From contig CAVTHV010000007.1 of NCBI GenBank assembly GCA_963734595.1, forward strand, positions 6,449 to 70,448: a stretch of DNA of 64,000 nucleotides, in the 5' to 3' direction. Positions within the stretch are counted from its first letter, which is position 1. Each line of letters opens with the position of its first letter. Under the pieces are notes generated by a model. The model was not told where the DNA came from, searched no databases, and saw nothing but the letters and a program-made list of their open reading frames with translations. The stretch comes from CAKKQX01 sp963734595 (lineage in GTDB: Bacteria; Pseudomonadota; Gammaproteobacteria; Burkholderiales; SG8-41). The translations under genes were made by a program, and so were the position numbers. Below are positions 44,915 to 54,488 of this stretch, in pieces.

Positions 44915-46444
44915 TCAGAGCACCGCAGCTTCGGATACCGCTTCCTCGCGCTTCTTGCGGATTGCCGGCACGATCATGATTGCCAGCAGAAGGAAAGTCG
45001 CAATCAGGAAAGCGGCGCTGATCGGGCGCGTGATGAACACCGTGGGATCGCCGCGCGAAATGAGCAGCGCGCGCCGCAGGTTCTCTTCCATCAGCGGGCC
45101 CAGCACGAACGCCAGAATCAGCGGCGCCGGCTGGCACGAGAGCTTCATGAAAATGTAGCCCAATATGCCGAAGAAAATCGCCATGTAGACGTCGAGATCC
45201 AGGTTGTTGACGCTGTAGACCCCGATCGCCATGAAGGCCATGATCGCCGGGAACAGGAAGCGGTACGGCACCTTGAGCAGCTTGACCCACAGCCCGACCA
45301 GCGGCAGGTTGAGAATCACCAGCATGGCATTGCCGATCCACATGCTGCAGATCAGGCCCCAGAACAGGTCGGGCCGCTGGGTCATCACCTGCGGGCCGGG
45401 CGCGATGCCCTGGATGGTGAGGGCGCCCAGCATCAGCGCCATGGTCGCGCCGTGCGGAATGCCCAGCGTCAGCGTGGTGATGTACGCGCACTGCACCGCT
45501 GCATTGTTGGCCGACTCCGGCGCCGCGACGCCCTGGATCGCGCCCTTGCCGAACCGCGAAGGGTCCTTGGCGAGTTTCTTCTCCACCGCGTAGGACGAGA
45601 ACGCGCTGATCGTCGGTCCCCCGCCGGGCAGGGTGCCGAAAAACGCGCCGATTGCGGTGCCGCGCAGGATCGCGGGGGCGGAATCCTTCAGGTCCTGCCA
45701 GGTCGGCATCAGCCCCGAGATTTTTTTCTTGAGAACGTCGCGGCTCGCGGTGTCCGCCTTGTCCCCGAGATTGGACAGGATTTCCGCGAAACCGAACAGG
45801 CCCATGGCCACCATGGCAAAGCTCAGGCCGTCGGCCAGCCCCGAGGCCCCGAAGGTGAAGCGCGACATGCCGGAGTTGACGTCGGTGCCGACGATGCCGA
45901 CCAGCAGGCCGAGCACGATCATGCCTATCGTCTTGAGCAGCGAGCCGTGCGCCAGCACGGCCGCGGCAATCAGCGCCATGCACATCAGCGAAAAGTACTC
46001 GGGCGCGCCGAACTTGAGCGCGATTTCCGCCAGGGGCGGCCCCACCAGCGCGACTATGAGGGTGCCTACCGTGCCGGCGAAGAACGAGCCGATCGCGGCG
46101 ATGGCCAGCGCCGGCCCGGCGCGGCCCTGTTTCGCCATTTCATACCCGTCGATGCAGGTCACCACCGAGGCCGATTCGCCCGGCAGATTGACCAGGATCG
46201 CCGTGGTCGAGCCGCCATACTGCGTGCCGTAATAAATGCCCGACAGCATGATGATGGCGCCGACCGCGTCCAGATTGAACGTGAGCGGCAACAGCATGGC
46301 GACCGCCGCCACCGGTCCGATGCCGGGCAGTACGCCGACCAGGGTGCCGACCAGCACGCCGATGAAGCAATACCACAGGTTTATCAGCGAAACCGCCGTG
46401 GAAAAGCCCAGCGACAGGTTTGGTATTAGTTGTGAAAAATCCAT
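44915..46444 (-). CDS. tctA: tripartite tricarboxylate transporter large permease TctA
   Basis: A 509-residue, roughly 12-helix permease. Family signatures include GVLPGIGPVAAVAMLLPLTF and IYYGTQYGGSTTAILVNLPG, then GTLPGGGPTISAFSSYAVEK and GAIQGVAAPESANNAA. It imports carboxylates using the proton or sodium gradient with TctB and a periplasmic Bug receptor. tctB lies 1 bp upstream, but no receptor gene follows or precedes; the orphan receptors at 925 and 49880 could supply it. Confidence 0.96.
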   Translation of the reverse strand: MDFSQLIPNLSLGFSTAVSLINLWYCFIGVLVGTLVGVLPGIGPVAAVAMLLPLTFNLDAVGAIIMLSGIYYGTQYGGSTTAILVNLPGESASVVTCIDGYEMAKQGRAGPALAIAAIGSFFAGTVGTLIVALVGPPLAEIALKFGAPEYFSLMCMALIAAAVLAHGSLLKTIGMIVLGLLVGIVGTDVNSGMSRFTFGASGLADGLSFAMVAMGLFGFAEILSNLGDKADTASRDVLKKKISGLMPTWQDLKDSAPAILRGTAIGAFFGTLPGGGPTISAFSSYAVEKKLAKDPSRFGKGAIQGVAAPESANNAAVQCAYITTLTLGIPHGATMALMLGALTIQGIAPGPQVMTQRPDLFWGLICSMWIGNAMLVILNLPLVGLWVKLLKVPYRFLFPAIMAFMAIGVYSVNNLDLDVYMAIFFGILGYIFMKLSCQPAPLILAFVLGPLMEENLRRALLISRGDPTVFITRPISAAFLIATFLLLAIMIVPAIRKKREEAVSEAAVL

Positions 46445-46445
46445 G

Positions 46446-46898
46446 TTATCTCCACCAGAACAGGGGGTAGGGCAATTCGACGCCGTAGATGAAAACCCCG
46501 ACCGCGCCCGCGATCAGCACGATGCTCAGGACCAATACCTCTTTTATCCGGAATACCTGGCCCGCCGCCGCGCTCAGCACGATCAGCCCGAACAGCGCCG
46601 GAACGAAGCCGATGTTATCGATGCCCCAGGCAAACAGGGCAAACGCCAGGCCCAGCATGATCATCGGCTTCCAGGCGAACGGCTTGATCGGCGGACCCTC
46701 GACCTTGAACGAGATTGCAGAGACTATGGCGCCGATAACAATAAGGAGGGCTCCCAGCCAGATTGGAAAGTAGCCGGGGCCCATCCGCATCGCCGTGCCC
46801 ATCGGGTAATCCTGCGAAGTCCAGATCGCGATTACGCCGAAGGCGATGAACATCAGACCGGCCCAGAAATCTTCCGGACATTTAATTTTGAATTTCAC
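46446..46898 (-). CDS. tctB: tripartite tricarboxylate transporter small subunit TctB
   Basis: 150 residues from GTG 46898 (reading VKFKIKCPEDFWAGLMFIAF) with four hydrophobic segments; GPGYFPIWLGALLIVIG is the family hallmark. AGGAGAAAAAACC precedes the start. It is coupled to tctA (1 bp gap). Confidence 0.93.
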   Translation of the reverse strand: MKFKIKCPEDFWAGLMFIAFGVIAIWTSQDYPMGTAMRMGPGYFPIWLGALLIVIGAIVSAISFKVEGPPIKPFAWKPMIMLGLAFALFAWGIDNIGFVPALFGLIVLSAAAGQVFRIKEVLVLSIVLIAGAVGVFIYGVELPYPLFWWR

Positions 46899-47407
46899 GG
46901 TTTTTTCTCCTGACAAGCTGCTCTCAAATACACACTGCATTAATTCTGTGACCCGCCACGGCCTTCCGGCGAAAAATTACTTCCGGCAACAAACAACCAG
47001 TGGTTCCGGCGCTCAAGACTTCCCGCGGGAGTTTTCAGATAACACCGACCACGATGATTGAACTGCGCCTGCCCCGGCGCTTCACGCCGCCGGGTGCAAA
47101 AAACGACCGACAGTTCTGCGGTGCATATCAGTATTAACCCTGATATTTCACACCTGGAAATGATCGATCGTCCGGTGGTGTATCAGTATAAACCCCTACA
47201 AACCCCGACACTTTACACAAAATTCAGGGCTCGCGACAACACGATTTTTGTCGGGCGTTGATATGCCGGCGATAGTGCAGTGCAGCAAATCTATCCGGAT
47301 ACGGTGAATGCGGGTTCCAGGATCGGCATGCCGATCATGCGCATCGCGACATTCAGTTTCCCGCTTCTATGGATGCTCGGCACGGCGGCCGAGGTGAAAA
47401 CAACGTA
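46899..47407. promoter_or_regulatory. long intergenic region upstream of tctBA with an inverted repeat
   Basis: A 509 bp stretch with no supported gene. At 47125-47146 ATATCAG and CTGATAT flank an 8-bp spacer, extended by an outer GTG/CAC pair. A partial copy of the left half (GTGTATCAGTATAAACCC) occurs about 55 bp further, at 47176-47195. These could be operator half-sites for control of tctBA, about 230 bp away. Nothing else is recognisable. Confidence 0.45.
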
Positions 47408-48385
47408 TTACCGATTCTCCAGCGCCTCGGGATTGACGACGTTGACCGGCTTGCCGTCGAGGTAGGCGAGGATCTGGTCGAATGCGCCGCCGAACTGCGC
47501 CTCGTACGCATCTCTTTCGACGTAGCCGATATGCGGAGTGCACACGGCGTTTTCCAAGGCGAGCAGCGGATGACGGGCATCGAGCACCGGTTCCTGCTCG
47601 TAGACATCGACCGCCGCCCTGCCGGGACGTCCGGCCTTGAGCGCATTCGCCAGCGCCCCCGGCTCGATCAACCCGGCACGGCTGGTATTGACGAGCAGTG
47701 CCGTCGGTTTCATGCGCGCAAGATCGGCGGCGGTGACGATGCCCCGCGTCGCGTCATTGAGGCGCAGATGCAAAGTCAGCACATCGCTTTCCCCAAAAAA
47801 CGCCTCGCGGCTTCGCGCCGGCGTGTAACCATCGGCGCGCGCCCTGGCTAACGATGCCTCGCGGCCCCACACCAGCACTTTCATGCCGAAGGCCTTGCCG
47901 TAGCCCGCGATCACCGCGCCGATGCGCCCATAACCGTAGACGCCCAGTGTCCTCCCGCGCAAAGTCGTGCCGATGGTCGACTGCCAGCGTCCGGCTTTAA
48001 GGGCCGCGACCTCCTGCGGAATGTGCCGCAACGCGGCAATGACGAGTCCCCAGGTCAATTCCGCGGTCGCATAGGACGGGCGGCCCGGATGCATGTTGGA
48101 AGACAGCACCACGCCGCGCCGCGTGCAGGTATCGACATCGATATGCGGATAGACGCTGTGCTGGCTGATGAGCCTGAGCTTGTCGAGCCGTTCCAGCAGC
48201 GGCGTGCGGATCGGCGTGCGCTCGCGGATCAGCACCAGGGCCTCGGTGTCCTTGAGGCGCTCTGCAAGCACGTCGATGTTCTCGGTATGGTCGTTCCAGA
48301 TCGTCACCTTGTGTCCGGCGAGCTTCTTGAACGCGTCGAGCGTGCGCACGACATTCTGGTAGTCATCGAGTATGGTGATGTTCAT
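47408..48385 (-). CDS. D-2-hydroxyacid dehydrogenase family protein
   Basis: A 325-residue NAD-dependent dehydrogenase. Rossmann motif GRTLGVYGYGRIGAVIAGYG, catalytic Arg region LLVNTSRAGLIEPGAL, Glu region VDVYEQEPV and the His in CTPHIGYVERD. The substrate could be a glyoxylate- or hydroxypyruvate-like acid. It stands alone on the reverse strand, with repeat DNA upstream at 48386. Confidence 0.94.
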   Translation of the reverse strand: MNITILDDYQNVVRTLDAFKKLAGHKVTIWNDHTENIDVLAERLKDTEALVLIRERTPIRTPLLERLDKLRLISQHSVYPHIDVDTCTRRGVVLSSNMHPGRPSYATAELTWGLVIAALRHIPQEVAALKAGRWQSTIGTTLRGRTLGVYGYGRIGAVIAGYGKAFGMKVLVWGREASLARARADGYTPARSREAFFGESDVLTLHLRLNDATRGIVTAADLARMKPTALLVNTSRAGLIEPGALANALKAGRPGRAAVDVYEQEPVLDARHPLLALENAVCTPHIGYVERDAYEAQFGGAFDQILAYLDGKPVNVVNPEALENR

Positions 48386-48596
48386 GAGAGTCGAGAGTTG
48401 AGGCAGTTGAGAGTTGAGAGTTGAGAGTCAAAGGATCCGAGCATTTTTTGGCCCTGCGGTCAGACAACAGGCCGATGCAAAAGTTATTGATTTTCCTTCG
48501 TGCCTCCTTTGTGTCCTTCGTGTCTATGCGCTTGTGTTTCAGACTTTTTTCGTTCTCCTTTGCGAACCTTCGCGTCCTTTGCGTTCATGCTTTTGC
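48386..48596. repeat. TTGAGAG tandem and CCTTCGTGTC / CCTTTGCGTT low-complexity DNA
   Basis: Two blocks lie in the gap between the dehydrogenase and the LVIVD gene: GTTGAGAGTTGAGAGTTGAG units at 48386-48428, and TTCGTGTC / CCTTTGCG units at about 48494-48596. The second is the family seen at 3118-3180. No gene is supported. Confidence 0.8.
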
Positions 48597-48600
48597 AGAA

Positions 48601-49839
48601 TCAAATCCGTTCGAGGATGTGCAGCCCCCGCACGCGGTCGAGCAGATAGATCAGTCCGCGCTCGTCGACCGTGACGTCGTTGCTCTGCACGCGCGTCGAG
48701 CCCTGCGGCACGTCCGGCACGAAATGCGCGACCTCCTTCGGCGCATGGGGCCGCGCGATGTCGATGATGCGCAGACCGTGCGCAAACCACGCCACCGGAA
48801 TTTCCGTGCCCATCACTTTCTCGCACGGCTGATGGCAGCCGGTCGCGTAGGGCTGCTCCTCCGGCGGAATGTCCTCGAGCTGAAAACTCGAGATGACCGC
48901 GGGATGTTTTTCGTCCGTAATATCCACCACCCACAGGAACGCCGAGGGATAAGGCGGGCAGCCTTCGAGGCGCACCACGTCTTCGTCGGACACCACCAGG
49001 AAGTCGCGGTTGTCGATCTTGAACGGAATTCTCAGCGCGGTATGCGTCGGCCACGGGAATGGCGGACTCCAGTCGAGCCCCGATACGAACCGGGGTTTGC
49101 TCATGTCCTCGATGTCGAGGATCACAAACCCGCCGTGCCAGTAGCTGGTATAGAGGCGGTTACCGTAACGCAGCGGATGATGGCACTTGTGCGCGGCGCC
49201 CTTCCACGTCGGCGTTTCGCCGCCTGCCGTCCACTGGCCCGGCATCCACCAGCGCCCCACCTCCTCGGGCTTCGCCGGGTCCTTGAGATCGAGGATCATC
49301 ACGATGTTGCCGAGATACCCGTCGCAGGTTGGCGAGATATACGCGTAGCGTCCGTCGAAATCGAAACGGTGCACGCCGCGCGCGTAACCGGGCTCGGGAA
49401 TATCGCTGGTGTTCCAATTGCTGATGAGCTTGGGGCTGGACGGCCTGGACACGTCGTAGATGGCCAGCCCGCCGCGAAAGCCCTCGGGCGGCAATTCGCC
49501 GCGCGCATTGCGCGACGACAGAATCTCGCGGTTGGTGATCATGAGGCCGTCGGCAACCCGCACCTTGTGCGAATGGGTGCCGACCGGCATCGCGATCTCG
49601 GAGATCAACCGGGGATTTTTGGGATCGGACACATCGATGATTTGCGTACCGTGCGGATTGCGCATGTTGCCGACATAGGCGATGCCGCGCTCGACCACCA
49701 CCTGCCCCCCACCCGCGCAGTCCATCCAGGACAGCGGCTGGAGCTGGGACCCGTGGCGGTGCGGCGAGTCGCCCCCGCCGCCCTGCCTCACGTCGACATA
49801 ACCTACTTCGCGTATGCCTTTCGCACTGCTCATGACCAC
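48601..49839 (-). CDS. LVIVD-repeat beta-propeller protein
   Basis: About 412 residues with repeated blade-like segments: GTQIIDVSDPKNPRLISEIA, GGLAIYDVSRPSSPKLISN, GFVILDIEDMSKPRFV, LWVVDITDEKHPAVIS and LRIIDIARPHAPKEVAHF. These match the LVIVD repeat of predicted beta-propellers. There is no signal peptide; a run GGGGDSPHRHGS sits near the start. His and Cys residues (CHHPLRY, YATGCHQPCEKV) could bind a metal. It follows the second Bug receptor gene on the same strand, so it may be linked to uptake or modification of that substrate. Biochemical role unknown. Confidence 0.85.
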   Translation of the reverse strand: MVMSSAKGIREVGYVDVRQGGGGDSPHRHGSQLQPLSWMDCAGGGQVVVERGIAYVGNMRNPHGTQIIDVSDPKNPRLISEIAMPVGTHSHKVRVADGLMITNREILSSRNARGELPPEGFRGGLAIYDVSRPSSPKLISNWNTSDIPEPGYARGVHRFDFDGRYAYISPTCDGYLGNIVMILDLKDPAKPEEVGRWWMPGQWTAGGETPTWKGAAHKCHHPLRYGNRLYTSYWHGGFVILDIEDMSKPRFVSGLDWSPPFPWPTHTALRIPFKIDNRDFLVVSDEDVVRLEGCPPYPSAFLWVVDITDEKHPAVISSFQLEDIPPEEQPYATGCHQPCEKVMGTEIPVAWFAHGLRIIDIARPHAPKEVAHFVPDVPQGSTRVQSNDVTVDERGLIYLLDRVRGLHILERI

Positions 49840-49879
49840 GAACCTCCCGTTACTTGTGTCCTATTCTGATAAAACGCCA

Positions 49880-50836
49880 TCATTCGAGCTTGATTCCCGC
49901 GGTCCGGATCACTTTCGCCCACTTGTCGCGCTCGGAACGTATGAAGCCGGCAAACTGCGCGGGGGTATCGCCCACTGGAACGGTGCTCAGGCTCAACAGC
50001 CGGTCATGCACTGCACTCATGTTCAGAATGCGCACGATCTCCCGATTCAGCCGGTTGACGACTTCCTTGGGCGCTTTAGCGGGGGCGAGCCAGCCGAACC
50101 AGCCGATCACCTCGAAACCCGGGAAACCGGATTCCGCAACGTCGGCAGATCGGGCGCCACCGGCGAACGGGTGGCGCTGGTGATGGCCAGCGCGCGTACC
50201 CTGCCCGCCTTCACTTGCGGCGTGGCCGCGAGCGCAATGCTGAACAGCGCCTGGACCTGACCGCCGATCACGTCGGTCAGCGCCGGACCGCCGCCTTTGT
50301 AGGGCACGTGCACGACATTGATGCCGGAGGACTGGCGGAACAGTTCCAGCGCAAGATGCCCGGAAGTGCCGTTGCCGGCAGACGCAAACGCGAGCTTGAC
50401 CGGGCTTCGCCTTGGCCAGGGCGATCAGTTCCTGGACGGAAGTGGCCGGCACCGAAGGATGCACCACCAGGATATTCGGCACCGTGATGCCGAGGGTGAT
50501 CGGCGAGAAATCCTTGACCGGATCGTACTGCACATTGTGATACAGGCTGGGATTGATCGCCACGCCGGCGGCAACGAGCACAAAGGTATAGCCGTCAGGT
50601 GTCGAACGTGCCGCCATGTCGTAGGCGATGATGCCGTTGGCGCCCGGCCGGTTGTCGATGACCACGGTCTGGCCGAGCGCCTCGCCGAGGCGCGGTCCGA
50701 CCAGCCGCGCCAGCGTGTCGGCCGGCCCGCCGGGCGGCACCGCGACGATCATGCGTATCGGCTTGTTCGGATAGTTTTCCGCAAACACCGCGCCAGCCGC
50801 CAGCGCGGCACAGATGATAACGATAGCTCTGATCAT
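49880..50836 (-). CDS. Bug/TctC-type periplasmic solute receptor (two compensating frameshifts)
   Basis: A 318-residue receptor with signal peptide (IRAIVIICAALAAGAVFA), RMIVAVPPGGPADTLARLVG, VVIDNRPGANGI and TPDGYTFVLVAAG. Between about 50141 and 50394 the correct protein is in another frame: LAFASAGNGTSGHLALELF, VVHVPYKGGGPALTDVIGGQ and VAPDLPT. It then returns to VAESGFPGFEVIGWFGWLAP and ends RTAGIKLE. The first shift is an apparent extra base, the second a missing one, so the overall frame is preserved. Substrate unknown. Confidence 0.92.
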   Translation of the reverse strand: MIRAIVIICAALAAGAVFAENYPNKPIRMIVAVPPGGPADTLARLVGPRLGEALGQTVVIDNRPGANGIIAYDMAARSTPDGYTFVLVAAGVAINPSLYHNVQYDPVKDFSPITLGITVPNILVVHPSVPATSVQELIALAKAKPGQARVCVCRQRHFRASCAGTVPPVLRHQCRARALQRRRSGADRRDRRSGPGAVQHCARGHAASEGGQGTRAGHHQRHPFAGGARSADVAESGFPGFEVIGWFGWLAPAKAPKEVVNRLNREIVRILNMSAVHDRLLSLSTVPVGDTPAQFAGFIRSERDKWAKVIRTAGIKLE

Positions 50837-50857
50837 GGTTTCCTCCGTCGTTTTATT

Positions 50858-51763
50858 TCAACTGGTTAGCGCCCTGTTCTCGGGCATTGTCATGAATGCC
50901 CGCATCACGTGCCAGAACTTGTGGCGGTTGATGCCGAGGGTCGCGGCATGCGCCAGTCCCGAGATAAACACAAACTGCTTGTCCTTGCTCGGCAGTCTGC
51001 CGAAGAAGTCGAGCAGATCTGCCTCGGCAGCGATGCCGTCGTATTCGCCGCGGATGATCAGCACCGGGCAGGCAATCCGCGCCGGATCGATCACCGGCAG
51101 ATGCGCGCACATGTCGAGATACGTTCCGGTCGGCACCGAATCCCCGAGCGCGAGTTCGGCGTCCGCCAGCGCATCGGCGGCGACCATCTCCGAAGTGCCC
51201 GGCTTGTCGCGCGTGAACATGCTGTGGATGAACGCGCGGTCGACCTTGCGCGTGTTATTGGAGCGGTATTCCTCGACCTTTTCGCGACGCTTGGCAAGGG
51301 TGGGAGAGCCTTCTCCGGTATAGACCAGCGCGGACACCATCAGACGCGCCACGCACCCGGGATTGCGCTGGGCGAAAAGTGCCGCGCGCAGCGCTCCAGA
51401 GGAACCACCGTAGAAGTTGTAGCGGGTTTGCCCGGTTTCACGCTCGACGATGGGCATCGCGGCGGCCAGATCCCCGGCGCCCGATGCGATGTCCGAATTG
51501 CCGGCCGTCCTGTCCGAGCGGCCATAACCCTCGTGGTCCATGGTCCACACGTCGTAGCCGAGTCCGGCAAAATGATCCATCAGCGAGTAATCGGGCCTTC
51601 CCGGCACCTGCAGGTCGAAGCTCGAACGGCCGGATGCCGACGAGCCGTGCACCAGGAACAGGACCGGCAAGGCGCCGGCGTTTTTTTGCGGCGCCGAGGC
51701 GCGCTTGCGATAAACGTAAAGCCTGATCCCGTTCTTGTCCGCCCAGTAGTCCCCGCTCCACAT
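50858..51763 (-). CDS. alpha/beta hydrolase
   Basis: A 301-residue alpha/beta hydrolase. LFLVHGSSASGRSSFD carries the oxyanion HG, YNFYGGSSGALRAALF the nucleophile Ser, IIRGEYDGIA the Asp and ISGLAHAATLG the His, so the triad looks complete. MDHEGYGRSDR is the conserved loop after strand 4. It is upstream of the Bug receptor gene on the same strand (21 bp gap), in a probable operon with it and the LVIVD gene. Confidence 0.9.
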   Translation of the reverse strand: MWSGDYWADKNGIRLYVYRKRASAPQKNAGALPVLFLVHGSSASGRSSFDLQVPGRPDYSLMDHFAGLGYDVWTMDHEGYGRSDRTAGNSDIASGAGDLAAAMPIVERETGQTRYNFYGGSSGALRAALFAQRNPGCVARLMVSALVYTGEGSPTLAKRREKVEEYRSNNTRKVDRAFIHSMFTRDKPGTSEMVAADALADAELALGDSVPTGTYLDMCAHLPVIDPARIACPVLIIRGEYDGIAAEADLLDFFGRLPSKDKQFVFISGLAHAATLGINRHKFWHVMRAFMTMPENRALTS

Positions 51764-51834
51764 GCCTTCGCTCCTTTCGATCGGTCACGGCATTATCGCA
51801 TTGCGCGACAGCGTGTTGGCGCACAGTCCAAATA

Positions 51835-51864
51835 TTGGGCACGAAAATCGGGCGATGCTATGAT
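51835..51864 (+). promoter_or_regulatory. candidate sigma70 promoter upstream of the 51997 hydrolase
   Basis: TTGGGC (51835-51840), an 18-bp spacer and TATGAT (51859-51864) in the divergent gap. It would give a leader of about 125 nt containing the small ORF at 51911. Confidence 0.5.
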
Positions 51865-51910
51865 TTGAACATCGCTTGAGCCGCGAGTCGCGACCCCCGG
51901 AGAACGAACC

Positions 51911-51997
51911 ATGAGTCCAGTCCCCGCTTCCAAACCTGGACAGGCTATTGCGTCCGGCAATCGTAATATTTTCAAAAGATCTGCAGGGAGCAGGTAA
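51911..51997 (+). CDS. possible 28-residue leader ORF overlapping the next start
   Basis: ATG 51911 opens a 28-codon frame (MSPVPASKPGQAIASG and a basic end) whose stop TAA overlaps the ATG of the hydrolase gene as TAATG. Such an overlap suggests translational coupling or a regulatory leader peptide. No run of a single amino acid is seen, so classic attenuation is not indicated. Confidence 0.35.
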   Translation: MSPVPASKPGQAIASGNRNIFKRSAGSR

Positions 51998-53167
51998 TGG
52001 CCTCTAACGGTCCGTGGATCGAGCACTTTCCGGGAAACCTCGCGTGGTCGAACGCGTGTCTCGTCACCAAAGGCATGGCGCCTTACGGCGCGGTCGCGCT
52101 GGGTGAGATCGACCAGGTTTGCGAGCGGCTCCGGCAGCGTCAAAGCGAACCCGACGCGTGGCGCGAAGAGTGGTGCGCGATGGGAAGCCGGCTGGAAAAA
52201 CTGGCCGATCAGGCCGCCGCCGAAGGACACGCGATGACCGCAGGCAATTACTATCTGCGTGCCGGCATGTATTACTTCACCGGCGAGCGCTTCGTTCACC
52301 CTGGCGGGCAGAAACGCGAAATCGGCCGCAAAGCCATCGAGGTGCAGCAGGCGGGACTGTTGCGGCGCTTCCCCAACATCGAACGCGTGGAAGTACCTTA
52401 CGAAGCAACCACGCTGCCGGCACTGTTCATGAAAGCGCCTGGCGTAAGCGGACGCGCACCCACCATCGTAGTGTTCGACGGCATGGACAACTGCAAGGAA
52501 ATGAGCGTGCTGTTCGCCGGACTCGAGTTTGCAAAACGCGGCTGGCATACGCTCGCGATCGACGGGCCGGGCCAGGGTGAATCGCTGCGGCTGCGCGAGC
52601 TCTATGCCCGCCACGATTACGAGGTTCCGGGCGCGGCCGCTTACGAGTATGTGGCCGCGCGCGCCGATGTCGATCCTGCAAGGGTCGTGGTCATGGGCTA
52701 CAGCTTCGGCGGCTATTACGCCGCGCGCATCGCCGCGTTCGAGAAACGCTACCGCGCCGGCGTGGCGATGAGCGCGCTGCACTGGGACCTTGCGGCGTGG
52801 CAGGCCGAGATCAAGCGCAAGCAGGAAACCGACCCCAGGAACACCGCGCAATCAACCTTTCACTTCCGCTGGGTCATGGGTTGCATCGATGACGGCGACG
52901 CCGCGATCGAGAAAGCCAAACGTTTTTCGCTGGCGGACGTCGCACGATCAGATCACCGGTCCGTTTCTCATCGTGCACGGCCAGGATGACAAGGTCGTGC
53001 CGGTCGCCTCGGCCCACAAGCTTTACGCCGCATTGGGCTCGCAAAAAAAGCGCCTGAAAATTCTCACCGCCGAAGAAGGCGGCTCGAGCCACGCCCAAGC
53101 CGACAACCGGCAGGTCGGCATCGACTACATTGCGGACTGGATCAATACCGTGACCAGTGACCAGTGA
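51997..53167 (+). CDS. alpha/beta hydrolase (frameshifted; C-terminus encoded by tandem repeat)
   Basis: About 389 residues of a large alpha/beta hydrolase resembling the 2,6-dihydropseudooxynicotine hydrolase / FrsA-like group with an N-terminal helical cap (residues 1-120). The core shows IVVFDGMDNCKEM, AIDGPGQGESLR and VVVMGYSFGGYYAARIA (nucleophile Ser). An extra base near 52944 shifts the frame; the other frame then gives DQITGPFLIVHGQDDKVVP (Asp) and EEGGSSHAQADN (His). The stop is inside an ACCAGTG tandem repeat, so the last few residues (TVTSDQ) come from the repeat. It may cleave C-C or ester bonds of a degradation intermediate. Confidence 0.87.
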
Positions 53168-53188
53168 CCAGTGACCAGTGACCAGTGT
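53150..53188. repeat. ACCAGTG 7-bp tandem repeat over a stop codon
   Basis: About five copies of GACCAGT covering the end of the hydrolase ORF and beyond. The unit contains TGACC and AGTGA, so every frame meets a stop within 21 nt; it can act as a frame-independent stop cassette. Confidence 0.9.
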
Positions 53189-53340
53189 AGGGGCCGGTCA
53201 CCGGCGTTTGGTTTCAGTCGGCGTGCGGAACGGGCACGCATCAGCATGCTAGTATATCGATCCCGGAATTCGCGAGTACGCACGGCGGTTCCGCCAGTCC
53301 GGAAACACGGACTCCATTAACTTTATATCGAATTCGCAAT

Positions 53341-54488
53341 GCTTCCCCTCGCCGGCGTCAAAGTCATCGAATTCTGCCAGGTGCTGGCCGGTCCGTTCTG
53401 CGGCTGCCTGCTCGCCGACATGGGCGCCGACGTGATCAAGGTCGAACCGCCCGACGGGGATCTCATGCGCGCCTGGCCGCCGCTCGTCGACGGCTACAGC
53501 CAGTATTTTGCCTCGGTCAACCGCAACAAGCGCTCGGTGGCGCTCGACCTCAAGGATGCGGCCGGCCAGGCTGCCGCGCGCCAGCTGGCTTTGTCGGCCG
53601 ACGTCGTCATCGAAAACTTCCGGCCGGGCGTGATGGCGAAGTTCGGGCTCGATCACGCCACGCTCGCCCGGGACAAACCCGCGCTCGTCTATTGCTCGGT
53701 GTCCGCTTTCGGCCAGAGCGGTCCGCGCGCGAAGGAAGGCGGCTTCGACATGACGCTGCAGGCGATGAGCGGCGTGATGAGCGTCACCGGCGAAGCGGAC
53801 GGACGGCCGGTGAAATGCGGCATTCCCATCGCCGATTTCACTGCCGGACTGTATGCGGCGTTTTCGGTGGTGTCGGCGCTGCACAAGGCGAACCGCGGCG
53901 CGGGCGGCGATCACCTCGACGTCTCGATGCTGGGTGCCATGCTTGGCATCGCCAATCTCCAGACCAGCGAATATTTCGGCACCGGACGCGACCCGGTCAG
54001 GCTCGGCTCCGCGCATCCGATGAACGCGCCCTACGCCGCGTTCCGCTGCCGCGATGGTTATTTCGCGCTGGCGGCAGGCACCGACAAGCTGTGGCGGGCG
54101 GCCTGCGAAGGCATCGGGCGGCCCGACCTGATGCAGGACGCGCGTTTCGCCTCGCCCAGCCTGCGCGCCCGGCATCAGAACGAGCTGGGCGAACTTCTCG
54201 AGCAGGCGTTTGCGAATTACGACGTGGCCGAGCTGCTGCGAAATTTTCAACGCGCGCGGGGTGCCATGCGCGCCGCTCAACAGTTATTCGCAGGTGCTCG
54301 CCGATCCGCAGGTGCAGCACATGCAGTGGGTCGAGGACATCACCCTGCCCAACGGCGTGGACACCAAAACCATCGTCTCGCCCCAGCGCGTATCCGGCCA
54401 GCGGCTCGGCGTCTATCGCGCACCGCCTGCACTGGGCCAGCACACCGTTGAAGTCCTGTCAGAAATCGGAATAAAATCAACGGCATGA
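53341..54488 (+). CDS. CaiB/BaiF family CoA transferase (frameshifted)
   Basis: A class III CoA transferase of about 381 residues. The N-terminal nucleotide motif is GVKVIEFCQVLAGPFCGCLL, with ADMGADVIKVEPPDGD bearing the region before the catalytic Asp; YCSVSAFGQSGP, GGDHLDVSMLGAML and the insert APYAAFRCRDGYFALAAG follow. Near 54239 an extra base shifts the frame; the other continues EIFNARGVPCAPLNSYSQVL through QVQHMQWVED to the stop at 54486-54488. It moves CoA between organic acids. Its stop overlaps the start of the dioxygenase gene (ATGA), implying coupled expression. Confidence 0.92.

Noticed and set aside
47058..47261. 67-residue ORF upstream of tctB
   Set aside because: No ribosome site, no family resemblance, and it overlaps the inverted repeats; more likely regulatory DNA.
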